Assembly (NCBI GenBank): GCA_965197495.1
Contig: OZ240210.1
Location: 1,922,001 to 1,986,000 of the forward strand
Direction of reading: 5' to 3'
Source: SMYC01 sp965197495
Lineage (GTDB): Bacteria; Acidobacteriota; Vicinamibacteria; Marinacidobacterales; SMYC01
Length of the DNA: 64,000 bases
How positions within the stretch are numbered: the stretch's first letter is position 1; every line of letters starts with the position of its first letter. The notes below the pieces were generated by a model. It ran no database searches. It worked only from the letters and a program-made list of their open reading frames with translations, and was not told the origin of the DNA. This document shows, one piece after another, positions 25,286 through 34,226 of the stretch. The position numbers and the translations under genes are program-made.

Positions 25286-27736
25286 TCACTTGCCGTTGTC
25301 GTCGACCTTCTCGGCGAGCTTTGCGACTGCGACCACCTGGTCCCCTTCGTCGAGATGGATGAGCCGTACACCCTGCGTGATGCGGCCCAGAATGTTGAAA
25401 TCTTGGACACGCAGCCGGAGGATCATTCCTTGCGCGGTGATGGCCATGACTTCGTCTTCGTCGTTCACGAAAGGTACAGCGACAACATCGCCGTTGCGCT
25501 TCGTGGTTTTGATGTTGATGACGCCTTGGCCGCCGCGAGTCTGGAACCGGTAGTCTTCGACCCGGCTCCTCTTCCCGTAGCCTTTCTCGGTCACGGTCAA
25601 TAGCGTTCCCTCGGTGTTTACAACCGCCATGCTCACGACCGCATCTCCTGCTCCGAGGCGGATGCCCCTCACGCCTCGCGCGGTACGCCCCGTGATGCGG
25701 ATATCGGTCTCCGTGAATCGGATCGTTTTACCTGAACGGGAGGCGAGAACCACCTGGCTGTCGTCCTCGGTGATCGCCGCCACGATGAGCTCGTCGTCAG
25801 CGTCGATAGCGATCGCGATGAGGCCCCGCGCGTTTGGGTTTTTGAAGGAAGACAAAGGTGTCTTCTTGATAGTGCCTTTCCGTGTCGCCATGAGGACGAA
25901 CCGGTCCTCGGGGAATTCCTTCACCGCACAGACGGCGGCGAGCTTTTCCTCGGGCCGCATGGCGACCAAGTTCACGATGGCCTTGCCTTTGCCTGCAGCG
26001 CCCACGGCTGGGATCTCGTGAACCTTCAACCAATAGACCTTGCCTCGGTTGGTGAAGATCATGATGTAGGCATGGGTCGAGGCAATGAAGAGGTGATTGA
26101 CAAAGTCCTCCTCGCGCGTCTGCATGCCCTTGCGGCCTTTGCCGCCGCGCTTCTGCTTACGGTAGACGGAGAGGGGGCTGCGCTTCACATAGCCGGAATG
26201 CGACACGGTGATGACCATGTCCTCTTCGGCGATCATGTCCTCGATGCTGATCTCCTGCGTTTTCGCGATGATCTCGGTGCGCCGGTCCTCTCCGAACTTC
26301 TCTTTGACTTCTTCGAGCTCTTCGCGAACGATCGCGTCGATTTTCTCTGCGCTTGCCAGAATCGCCTTGAGCTCCACGATACGTTTTTGGATCTCCTGGT
26401 GCTCGGTGATGATCTTGTTGCGCTCCATCCCCGTGAGCCGCTGCAACTGCAAATCGAGAACGGCTTGGGCTTGGATCTCGCTGAGCTCGTATTGCTCGAT
26501 CAAGGCGGAACGCGCCGCGGCGGGGTTTTCCGATGCGCGAATAAGCTCGATCACTGCATCGAGATTGTCGAGTGCGATGGTGAAACCTTCGAGGATATGC
26601 GCGCGCGCTTCGGCTTTTCGGAGCTCGTGGGCCGTTCGTCTCCGAACGATGTCGCGACGGAAGTCGATGAACAGACGCAGCACCTCGACGAGCTTGAGGA
26701 CCTTCGGGCGGTTGTCGACGATCGCGAGAAGGATGATCCCGAAACTCGTTTGGAGCGTCGTATGTTTGTAGAGATTGTTGAGGACCACTTGACCGACTTC
26801 GCCACGTTTCAAGTCGATGACGATCCGCATGCCGTGACGGTCGGACTCGTCTCTGATGTCGGAGATACCGTCGATCTTCTTGTCCCGCACGAGCTCGCCA
26901 ATCTTCTCCTGGAGTTTGGCTTTGTTCACTTGATAGGGGATTTCTGTGACGATGATGGCCTGGCGGTCTTTTCGTGTATCCTCGATCGTCGCTCGGGCAC
27001 GTAGCTGAATCGAGCCGCGGCCGGTGCGATAGGCCTGTTCGATCCCGCCCCGGCCGTGAAGGAAAGCAGCGGTTGGAAAATCCGGGCCTTTGATGATCCC
27101 GAGAAGCTCCGACGTCAGCTCTTCGTCGTCCATGGACTTGTTCTCGAGCGCGTAGAGAATCCCGTCCACGACCTCTCGGAGGTTGTGCGGCGGGATATTC
27201 GTCGCCATTCCGACCGCGATACCCGCGGAGCCGTTCACGAGCAAGTTGGGCGTGGCGGTGGGAAGCACGGTGGGCTCTGCCGTATTGCCATCGAAGTTTG
27301 GGACAAAATCGACGGTTTCCTTGTCGATGTCCCGCATCATGCTCTCGGCAAGGGCCGTCAAACGGGCTTCTGTATATCGATAGGCCGCGGGTGGATCGCC
27401 GTCTACAGAGCCAAAATTTCCCTGGCCGTCGATGAGCGGCGCTCGCAGATTAAAGTCCTGCGCCATGCGGACGAGCGTGTCGTAGACGGCGGAGTCGCCG
27501 TGGGGGTGATATTTCTTCAGAACCTCGCCGACGATACCGGCGCATTTCGAGTAGGCCCGGTTCGATAAGAGCCCTTCACGGTACATCGCGTAGAGGACCC
27601 GGCGATGGACCGGTTTCAAGCCGTCCCGGACATCCGGCAATGCGCGGCCAATGATGACCGACATCGCATAGTCCATGTAGGACCGCTTCATTTCGTCCTC
27701 GATGTTGACGGGCAGTCGTTCAGCCGTGGTGGCCAT
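25286..27736 (-). CDS. gyrA: DNA gyrase subunit A
   Basis: 816 residues, complete. Catalytic Tyr121 is in AAYRYTEARL. The quinolone-determining region HPHGDSAVYD keeps Ser82 and Asp86, the susceptible state. The GyrA box is QKRGGKG, followed by the six-bladed C-terminal wrapping domain (repeats such as GYGKRSRVEDYRFQTRGGQG). With GyrB it introduces negative supercoils. It lies 44 bases after gyrB on the same strand, so it is cotranscribed. Confidence 0.97.
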   Translation of the reverse strand: MATTAERLPVNIEDEMKRSYMDYAMSVIIGRALPDVRDGLKPVHRRVLYAMYREGLLSNRAYSKCAGIVGEVLKKYHPHGDSAVYDTLVRMAQDFNLRAPLIDGQGNFGSVDGDPPAAYRYTEARLTALAESMMRDIDKETVDFVPNFDGNTAEPTVLPTATPNLLVNGSAGIAVGMATNIPPHNLREVVDGILYALENKSMDDEELTSELLGIIKGPDFPTAAFLHGRGGIEQAYRTGRGSIQLRARATIEDTRKDRQAIIVTEIPYQVNKAKLQEKIGELVRDKKIDGISDIRDESDRHGMRIVIDLKRGEVGQVVLNNLYKHTTLQTSFGIILLAIVDNRPKVLKLVEVLRLFIDFRRDIVRRRTAHELRKAEARAHILEGFTIALDNLDAVIELIRASENPAAARSALIEQYELSEIQAQAVLDLQLQRLTGMERNKIITEHQEIQKRIVELKAILASAEKIDAIVREELEEVKEKFGEDRRTEIIAKTQEISIEDMIAEEDMVITVSHSGYVKRSPLSVYRKQKRGGKGRKGMQTREEDFVNHLFIASTHAYIMIFTNRGKVYWLKVHEIPAVGAAGKGKAIVNLVAMRPEEKLAAVCAVKEFPEDRFVLMATRKGTIKKTPLSSFKNPNARGLIAIAIDADDELIVAAITEDDSQVVLASRSGKTIRFTETDIRITGRTARGVRGIRLGAGDAVVSMAVVNTEGTLLTVTEKGYGKRSRVEDYRFQTRGGQGVINIKTTKRNGDVVAVPFVNDEDEVMAITAQGMILRLRVQDFNILGRITQGVRLIHLDEGDQVVAVAKLAEKVDDNGK

Positions 27737-27780
27737 CCTTTACTCCTGAATTATCGGTGTTGGCCTGACAATTGACGGCC

Positions 27781-30243
27781 TCAAATGTCGAGATTCACTA
27801 CTTCGAGGGCGTTCTCCTCGATGAAATTTCGGCGCGGCTCGACATGGTCTCCCATGAGGACGGTAAAGATTTGGTCGGCATCGACTTGGTCTTCAACCGT
27901 GACCCTCATTAGAACCCTCACTTCGGGGTCCATCGTCGTGTCCCAAAGCTGGTTCGGGTTCATTTCACCGAGACCTTTGTAGCGTTGGATTTGAAGTCCT
28001 TTTTTGCCCGCGGTCAGCAAATAGTCGACGAGCTCCTCTTGGGAGGCACACTCCTTGTCCTGAGAGGTCGCGTTCTCACCTCCACTCGATTCGGTCACGA
28101 TGAGCGGTGGGTTCTCGAACGGCTCTACGGCTTTGTAGAGCTCGAGTAGGGTGCGGTACTCCGCGGCTGCCATGAAATCGCGGCCGATGGGCTTGACCCA
28201 GCGATGACCATTGGTGTTCTCCGTCGGCACGATCTTGAACAGGCTGTGCTCTTCATCCGGAAGCACCGTCGCCTCGAGGCCGAGCTCCCGGATCGGTTCG
28301 AGTGCCTCTTCGAGCCAAGCTTTGTTTGCGAGCATGGTCTCGTCTGCACCCACCCGTAGAAACTCGTTCAAGATGATCGAGGGGTAGCCTCTTTGAGCGA
28401 GACGATCGAGATGTTTTCTGAAAGCGACCGTCTGCTCCAAGCGCGTTGCGAGCGCCTCGCCGCTGAACTCTTGGTTTATACTCGAAATCCGAACGGTGCG
28501 GTTCTCGATCGCTCGGAGCAGAAGATGACTATCGAGTTCGCGTTCATCTTTGAAATAGACTTCTTTTTTTCCGCGTTTGACTTTATAGAGCGGCGGCTGC
28601 GCGATGTAGAGGTATCCCGCCTCGATGATCGGCCGCATCTTTCGGTAGAAGAAGGTAAGCAGAAGGGTCCGGATGTGAGAGCCATCGACATCGGCATCCG
28701 TCATGATGATCACGCTGTGATAGCGCAGCTTCTCCAGCGAGAAATCTTCTTCGATGCCTGTACCGAGAGCAGCGATCATTACCTTGATCTCGTCGTTCTC
28801 GAGCATCTTGTCGAGACGCGCTTTCTCGACGTTTAGGATCTTTCCCTTCAGGGGCAGGATCGCCTGAAAGTGACGGTCGCGGCCTTGTTTCGCGGACCCG
28901 CCAGCGGACTCACCCTCCACGATGAAGATCTCGGAGAGGGCGGGGTCGCGTTCCTGGCAGTCAGCGAGTTTTCCCGGCAGAGACGTCATCTCGAGGGCGC
29001 CCTTACGACGCGCGAGGTCGCGGGCCTTGCGCGCTGCCTCACGGGCGCGCGCCGAGTCGACGACTTTCAGAAGGATGTGTTTGGCGACTTTTGGATTTTC
29101 TTCTAGAAATCGTGCTAAGTGGGTGGTGACGAGGCCATCGACGAAACCTTTCGCTTCGTTATTGCCGAGCTTGGTTTTCGTCTGGCCTTCGAACTGGGCG
29201 GAAGGGATTTTGACGCTGACGACCGCCGTCAAGCCTTCTCGGATGTCTTCGCCCTCGATGCCGCCCTGGAGCACTTTGGTGAGATTGTTTTGCGCGGCGT
29301 ATTGGTTGATACATCGCGTGAGAGCGCTGCGCAAGCCCGAGAGATGCGTTCCGCCTTCGTGTGTATTGACGGTATTTGCGAACGAGAACACCGCTTCTTG
29401 ATACGCGTCGTTCCACTGCAGCGCGATCTCGCACTCCATCCCTTCGGAAGCACCTTCGATATAGATCGCGGGCGCGTGCAGCGTGTTCCGGTTCTTGTTG
29501 AGATGCTCCACGAAGGAGGCGATACCGCCTTCGAAGTGGAAGTTTTTTTCCTTGCCCTCCCGTTCGTCGACGAGAGAGATAGTGATGCCGCGATTGAGAA
29601 AGGCGAGCTCGCGGAATCGTTGGGACAGCGAATCGTAGCTGAACTGGTTGGTCTCGAAGATGGTCGGGTCGGGCAAGAAATTAACGGTCGTCCCAGTCTT
29701 GTCGGTGGTGCCGACGACCTCGAGCTCTACTTGCACTTTACCAGCCTTGTAAGACTGCCGGTAGACCTTACCATCGCGGCGAATCTCGAGCTCGAGGCGT
29801 TCCGATAGCGCGTTCACGACGGAGACTCCCACCCCGTGCAACCCCGCGGAATACTTGTACGCGCGGTTGTCGAATTTGCCCCCCGCGTGCAATTGAGTCA
29901 TGACGACTTCCGCGGCGGGCTTACCCGTTTTCTTCTCGATATCGACCGGGATGCCACGGCCGTTATCGACGACGGTCACGCTATTGTCTACATGGATAGT
30001 GACTTGAACCTCTGTGCAGTGTCCGGCGATGGCCTCATCAACGCTGTTATCCACGACCTCGAAAACGAGATGATTGAGCCCGCCGAGCCCGGTCGATCCG
30101 ATATACATCGCCGGACGCATCCGGACGCCTTCGAGACCTTCGAGAACGCGGATCTTTTCTGCCGTATATTCGGCGTCAGACATTTCGGGCACTTCGGGCA
30201 CGTCGGCGAGGTCAGGTTGATCTTTTAGATCTTTGTCGAGCAT
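27781..30243 (-). CDS. gyrB: DNA gyrase subunit B
   Basis: 820 residues. The GHKL ATPase domain has EVVDNSVDEAIAG and GLHGVGVSVVNAL, then the transducer, and the TOPRIM domain with EGESAGGSAKQGRDR and DADVDGSHIRTL. It has an unusual acidic N-terminal extension (LADVPEVPEMSDAEY) before the conserved YTAEKIRVLEGLEGVRMRP start. Order dnaA-dnaN-gyrB-gyrA, without recF between dnaN and gyrB. Confidence 0.97.
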   Translation of the reverse strand: MLDKDLKDQPDLADVPEVPEMSDAEYTAEKIRVLEGLEGVRMRPAMYIGSTGLGGLNHLVFEVVDNSVDEAIAGHCTEVQVTIHVDNSVTVVDNGRGIPVDIEKKTGKPAAEVVMTQLHAGGKFDNRAYKYSAGLHGVGVSVVNALSERLELEIRRDGKVYRQSYKAGKVQVELEVVGTTDKTGTTVNFLPDPTIFETNQFSYDSLSQRFRELAFLNRGITISLVDEREGKEKNFHFEGGIASFVEHLNKNRNTLHAPAIYIEGASEGMECEIALQWNDAYQEAVFSFANTVNTHEGGTHLSGLRSALTRCINQYAAQNNLTKVLQGGIEGEDIREGLTAVVSVKIPSAQFEGQTKTKLGNNEAKGFVDGLVTTHLARFLEENPKVAKHILLKVVDSARAREAARKARDLARRKGALEMTSLPGKLADCQERDPALSEIFIVEGESAGGSAKQGRDRHFQAILPLKGKILNVEKARLDKMLENDEIKVMIAALGTGIEEDFSLEKLRYHSVIIMTDADVDGSHIRTLLLTFFYRKMRPIIEAGYLYIAQPPLYKVKRGKKEVYFKDERELDSHLLLRAIENRTVRISSINQEFSGEALATRLEQTVAFRKHLDRLAQRGYPSIILNEFLRVGADETMLANKAWLEEALEPIRELGLEATVLPDEEHSLFKIVPTENTNGHRWVKPIGRDFMAAAEYRTLLELYKAVEPFENPPLIVTESSGGENATSQDKECASQEELVDYLLTAGKKGLQIQRYKGLGEMNPNQLWDTTMDPEVRVLMRVTVEDQVDADQIFTVLMGDHVEPRRNFIEENALEVVNLDI

Positions 30244-30378
30244 CTTTTCCTTTTCTCTGCGATCGCAGGCGTCATCAGGTCGTCCCGGGCAGGCCCGGGC
30301 AGGATAAACTGGCGAGTGAGCCCTAGCTGGGCCGGGTCCTTCTTACAAGGCCCGTCTTTCGTACTTTTTTTGCGTCGT

Positions 30379-31500
30379 CTATAGCCTCATTGGCATGACA
30401 ACATAGCGGTAATCCCTTTCATCTCCTTCATCCGCCGGTCGGAGCAAACCTTGAGAGGAATCATCCTTTAACTCGAAGCGAATCTCCGACGTGTTAGCGG
30501 CATTCAAGAAATCGAGGAGGTACTGACCGTTGAAACCTATTTGGATCTCGTCTCCGTCATAGCCAGCTTCGATATATTCTTTGGCTTCTCCGAACTCGGG
30601 ACTCTTTGAAGATACCTCCACGCGTCCCGACTCGATGCCGAAGCGAACGGCCCGCGAGCGCTCGTTTGCCAGAAGCGAAACACGGCGGATAGCACCCGCC
30701 AGGGCCTCCCTACCGCAAACGACCGTCTTGTCGTTGCCTTGCGGCAAGACTTTATCATAGGCGGGAAATTGATTGTCTAAACGCTTCGAGACGAGAAGAC
30801 GCTCGCCGAGCCTAAAGAAGAGATGGTTTTCTCCTTGCGCAAAGTCTACGCGCTGTTCCTCGTCGTAAAGAATCTTGACGATCTCGAGAAGTGTCTTCTT
30901 AGGTACAATGACGCAAGCCACGCCAGAAGCCGCGCCAGAATCCTGGTTTGCCCGCTTCACGGATATGTAGGCGAGGCGATGGCCGTCCGTCGCTACCATA
31001 CGCATGTCGCTCTCCGTTAGCTCGAGGCGAGCACCATTCAAAAAATAGCGGTTGTCATCGGCGGTGATAGCAAAACTCGTTTTATTGATGAGCTCACTCA
31101 AAACAGCGCCGGGAATAGATATGAAACCCTCGGATGGCGGCTCGGAAAGTGATGGAAATTCTTCTTTACCGAGCCCGACCATCTTGAAAAAGGAGCGCCC
31201 ACTCTCGATGGTAGCCCAGCTATTCTCGAGCTCCTTGATCTGGATGTCGCTTTCCGATACCGCACGAACTATCTCGTAGAGTTTCTTTGCCGAGAGCGTC
31301 AGCGCACCCCGCTCTTGCACAGTCGCCGAGAGTTTACATTTTAGCCCAACATCAAGGTCCGTCGCCGCTAGCTCCAAAAACCCATCATGGGCCTCGATGA
31401 GAACATTGGCAAGAATTGGAATAGTATTTTTCCTCTCTACTATCCCTTGAACGAGCGCGAGCTCTCGAAGTAGCTCATCCTTTTTGGCAGTAAACTCCAT
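30379..31500 (-). CDS. dnaN: DNA polymerase III beta sliding clamp
   Basis: 373 residues made of three clamp domains; begins MEFTAKKDELLRELALVQGI and ends with the conserved YRYVVMPMRL. It tethers the replicase to DNA and docks other partners. It follows dnaA across a 267-base AT-rich gap; recF, which often comes next, is absent. A GC-rich inverted repeat (CGGGTCCTT, AAGGCCCG) lies in the 135-base gap to gyrB. Confidence 0.96.
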   Translation of the reverse strand: MEFTAKKDELLRELALVQGIVERKNTIPILANVLIEAHDGFLELAATDLDVGLKCKLSATVQERGALTLSAKKLYEIVRAVSESDIQIKELENSWATIESGRSFFKMVGLGKEEFPSLSEPPSEGFISIPGAVLSELINKTSFAITADDNRYFLNGARLELTESDMRMVATDGHRLAYISVKRANQDSGAASGVACVIVPKKTLLEIVKILYDEEQRVDFAQGENHLFFRLGERLLVSKRLDNQFPAYDKVLPQGNDKTVVCGREALAGAIRRVSLLANERSRAVRFGIESGRVEVSSKSPEFGEAKEYIEAGYDGDEIQIGFNGQYLLDFLNAANTSEIRFELKDDSSQGLLRPADEGDERDYRYVVMPMRL

Positions 31501-31767
31501 AAGTTCGCTTTCCTTATGATCTTTTCTAAGATCATAAAGGTATATATATTAATTACATTAGTAAAGGGCTGTTAATGAAAGTAATTTTTTTATTTAAACT
31601 ATTAATTTTAAAGACTTTATAATTTACATTTACTGTGGATGACTCGGTTTAGCTTTAGTGGATAAATGTCGATAACTTTAGTTAGATCGGGTATAAAAAA
31701 ATTATTGTAAGTAGTTACACAGCCTTGTGCACAGGGGATTGTGGAAATTGCCACCCGATGCTCTCGA
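31501..31767. promoter_or_regulatory. Candidate origin part: AT-rich dnaA-dnaN spacer with DnaA-box-like sites
   Basis: The stretch at about 31540-31630 is strongly AT-rich (runs such as TATATATATTAATTA and TAATTTTTTTATTTAAA) in a GC-rich genome, as a DNA-unwinding element would be. Near-consensus DnaA boxes (TTWTNCACA) are TCATCCACA (31634-31642 inverted), TTATCCACT (31657-31665 inverted), TTGTGCACA (31725-31733) and ATTTCCACA (31740-31748 inverted). It also must hold the dnaN promoter. Confidence 0.55.
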
Positions 31768-33117
31768 CTAGCGAAAAGAGTAGAGCAAACCCTGTATAAC
31801 CTTGTCGAACTCAGGGTCGCTCTTTCGCAGGTTCGCGATCTTGCGGACGGAATGGATGACCGTGGAGTGATGTTTGCCGCCGAACGCCTTACCTATGTCG
31901 GGTAGGCTCGCCTTAGTCAAAGACTTTCCGAGGTACATAGCTATTTGTCGAGGCAGGGCTACAGATTTAGCGTTGTTGCGCGCTTTGAGGTCGGCAACTT
32001 TGAGGCGGTAGTGGTCGGCGACGAACTTTTGGATGGCGTCGAGGTTGATGAGACGATCCTCAATCGGCAGAAAGTCTTTGAGAACATCCTTGGTAAAGGC
32101 AAGATCGATGGAGCAGCCGGTCAGAGAGGAGTAGGCGATGAGCCGGGTGAGGGACCCTTCGAGCTCGCGAATATTGGACTTTATAAGTGAGGCGATGAAG
32201 ATTGCAACGTTGTCTGGAAGCTCTAAGGCTTCGGCATCGGCCTTTTTTCGAAGGATGGCGATCTTGGTCTCGAGGTCAGGAGCTTGAATATCCGCTGTGA
32301 GGCCCCACTGGAAGCGCGATCGTAGGCGTTCTTCGAGAGTAGGAATATTCCTTTGCAAGGAGTCACTAGAGATGACTATTTGCTTTTGGGCGTCGTAGAG
32401 GGCGTTGAAGGTATGAAAAAACTCCTCCTGGGTACGTTCCTTGCCGGCGATGAACTGGATATCATCAACGAGTAAGACGTCGAAGGAGCGGTGCTTGTCC
32501 CTAAAGTCCAGAATGCGGTCGTAGCGGATTGCGTTGATGAGCTCATTCATGAACTTCTCAGCCGAGATGTATAGGAGCTTGAAGGATCGTTGCTGCTTGA
32601 GAATTTGGTGACCAATTGCGTGAAGTAGATGAGTCTTGCCGAGACCGACACCCCCATAGATGAATAGGGGGTTGTAGGCTCGGGAGGGCGCCTCAGCGAC
32701 GGCGCGGGCGGCCGCGTGAGCAAACTGGTTGCTCGTCCCTACCACGTAAGTTTGGAATTGGTATTTAAGGTTGAGGGGCGGGGTCGTGGGAGTATGGGTG
32801 CTGCGGGTAGCTGCGGCTTTGGAAGGGTCGGCGGCCAGGGGCGCGTCAGTGGCGTCTTCCGAGGAAGACGCTGGGTCACTGGCTTTGTTAGTCTCGAAAA
32901 CGACTTCTAGGTCGGGGCGATGGAGCTCGTCGAGGGATTCGTGAATGACGCCGGAATAGTGCTTGTTGAGCCAATCGCGGAAATGGTTATTGGGGACCAG
33001 CACACCGACCGTGTTTGGAGCCTCGAAAAGGAGCCGCGTGGGTCGAAACCAAGTGTTGAAACTATGCTGGTTGACCTTGGACTCGACCTTGTGGAGTACT
33101 TCTTCCCAGAGGTTCAT
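31768..33117 (-). CDS. dnaA: Chromosomal replication initiator DnaA
   Basis: 449 residues. Domain I (residues 1-77), a flexible linker of Ala/Pro/Thr (78-115), an AAA+ domain with Walker A GGVGLGKTH at 155-163 and Walker B LLVDDIQFI, and the C-terminal DNA-binding domain with the signature FGGKHHSTVIHSVRKI. It melts the origin and loads the helicase. Divergent from rpmH. Confidence 0.97.
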   Translation of the reverse strand: MNLWEEVLHKVESKVNQHSFNTWFRPTRLLFEAPNTVGVLVPNNHFRDWLNKHYSGVIHESLDELHRPDLEVVFETNKASDPASSSEDATDAPLAADPSKAAATRSTHTPTTPPLNLKYQFQTYVVGTSNQFAHAAARAVAEAPSRAYNPLFIYGGVGLGKTHLLHAIGHQILKQQRSFKLLYISAEKFMNELINAIRYDRILDFRDKHRSFDVLLVDDIQFIAGKERTQEEFFHTFNALYDAQKQIVISSDSLQRNIPTLEERLRSRFQWGLTADIQAPDLETKIAILRKKADAEALELPDNVAIFIASLIKSNIRELEGSLTRLIAYSSLTGCSIDLAFTKDVLKDFLPIEDRLINLDAIQKFVADHYRLKVADLKARNNAKSVALPRQIAMYLGKSLTKASLPDIGKAFGGKHHSTVIHSVRKIANLRKSDPEFDKVIQGLLYSFR

Positions 33118-33376
33118 GTCCTATATGGTTGTAATAAAGAAAGTTATAAATAAAAAGAAAAAAACCTGGACCGCCGAAGCAAACGTTGAGGACCTGGAAG
33201 ATATCCACAGGGTTTTCAACAGGTGTGGAAAATAAGCCATACGGGGGACCCCCATCCCCGCTGGAAAAGTGTTTCATCGTTGTCGACTTAGGACCGAGAG
33301 TAATCTAGCATAGGGCTCGATTCATGGACAAGAGAAAAGGTGGAAAAGATCGGATTTTTTTTGCGCGAAGGAGAAG
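33118..33376. promoter_or_regulatory. Candidate origin part: DnaA-box cluster upstream of dnaA
   Basis: Within 32 bases lie ATATCCACA (33201-33209), TTTTCAACA (33213-33221) and a perfect TTTTCCACA (33224-33232, inverted). AT-rich DNA with AATAAAGAAAG and TAAATAAAAAG lies next to dnaA (33130-33165). TTTTCCACC is near 33340 (inverted). Together with the dnaA-dnaN spacer this suggests a bipartite origin, or an autoregulated dnaA promoter. Confidence 0.55.
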
Positions 33377-33405
33377 TTGACAGCTTCCAGGTTGCGGAGT
33401 AGCAT
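33377..33405 (+). promoter_or_regulatory. Promoter of the rpmH operon
   Basis: TTGACA (33377-33382), 17-base spacer, TAGCAT (33400-33405), about 75 bases before the rpmH start. A second -10-like TATGAT lies near 33430. Confidence 0.5.
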
Positions 33406-33480
33406 GATTGTTTTCGCTTTGGTGCGCTATGATGGTGTGCCTAGCGAGAGCGGAACCTATTTCTGGAGTGAGGAATTTCT

Positions 33481-33615
33481 ATGAAGCGAACATTTCAACC
33501 GAATAACCGTCGTCGAAAGAAGACGCACGGGTTCCGCGCTCGCATGAGCTCCAAAGCAGGACGCGCCGTGTTGGCGCGTCGGCGGCGCAAAGGGCGACAT
33601 CGCCTGGCGGCGTGA
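33481..33615 (+). CDS. rpmH: 50S ribosomal protein L34
   Basis: A 44-residue basic protein that begins MKRTFQPNNRRRKKTHGFRA and continues RMSSKAGRAVLARRRRKGR, the near-invariant L34 sequence. GGAGTGAGG precedes the ATG. The stop overlaps the GTG of rnpA. First gene of rpmH-rnpA-yidD-yidC-khpB. Confidence 0.96.
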   Translation: MKRTFQPNNRRRKKTHGFRARMSSKAGRAVLARRRRKGRHRLAA

Positions 33616-33977
33616 ACGGACGGCGTCGTGACGAGCGGCTGACGGCGAACCTACGTCTCCGGGAGAGAAGAGAGTTCGTAAAAGCGTACGAAGAGGGACG
33701 GCGTGTCGTCAGTCGTTTCTTCGTCGCATTCATCGTGGAGAAAAGCCAGGGCCCACTTCGGATAGGCGTCGTTGCGAGCCGCCGGGTCGGCGGTGCCGTT
33801 ACGAGGAATCGAGCGAAGCGTCTGCTCCGGGAAGTCTTCCGGAAGAGGAAACCAACACGGGATATTTCCGCGGACATGGTGCTCGTCGCGCGTGGCCCGA
33901 TCAAAGAAGCAAGCTTCGGGGACGTTGACGCGGCTTACGTGAAGCACGTAGGAAGACGGCTTGAGAAAATTCCTTAA
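33612..33977 (+). CDS. rnpA: Ribonuclease P protein component
   Basis: 121 residues from GTG 33612, overlapping the rpmH stop by four bases. It keeps the RNase P protein signature RVGGAVTRNRAKRLLREVFR (RNR motif) and an aromatic-rich first half (VVSRFFVAFIVE). It binds the RNase P RNA and helps 5' processing of pre-tRNA. The last 17 bases overlap yidD. Confidence 0.93.
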   Translation: MNGRRRDERLTANLRLRERREFVKAYEEGRRVVSRFFVAFIVEKSQGPLRIGVVASRRVGGAVTRNRAKRLLREVFRKRKPTRDISADMVLVARGPIKEASFGDVDAAYVKHVGRRLEKIP

Positions 33978-34206
33978 GTTCATCGATGGGGCGGTTCTGG
34001 GCTCACTTCTGAGATTCGCCATCCGCGTGTATCAAGTGACGCTCGGTCTTGTTTTCCGAGGAGGGTGTCGTTTCTATCCGTCGTGCTCACGTTATTCGGA
34101 CGAAGCGATCGCGAAGTACGGCGCCATGCGAGGGATGTGGCTCACGGCCGCACGGCTCTTAAGCTGCCAACCGTTCCATCCCGGTGGTCCGGACCCCGTC
34201 CCGTGA
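33961..34206 (+). CDS. yidD: Membrane protein insertion efficiency factor YidD
   Basis: 81 residues with the diagnostic CRFYPSCSRYSDEAIAKYG and a C-terminal CQPFHPGGPDPVP. It is an amphipathic membrane-associated protein that assists YidC. It overlaps rnpA at its start and lies 20 bases before yidC, so it is translationally linked. Confidence 0.93.
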   Translation: MRKFLKFIDGAVLGSLLRFAIRVYQVTLGLVFRGGCRFYPSCSRYSDEAIAKYGAMRGMWLTAARLLSCQPFHPGGPDPVP

Positions 34207-34226
34207 AGAGGAATTGAAGAGGTAAG

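Noticed and set aside
26018..27004. 328-codon open frame opposite gyrA
   Set aside because: Antisense shadow of gyrA; no start site or homology.
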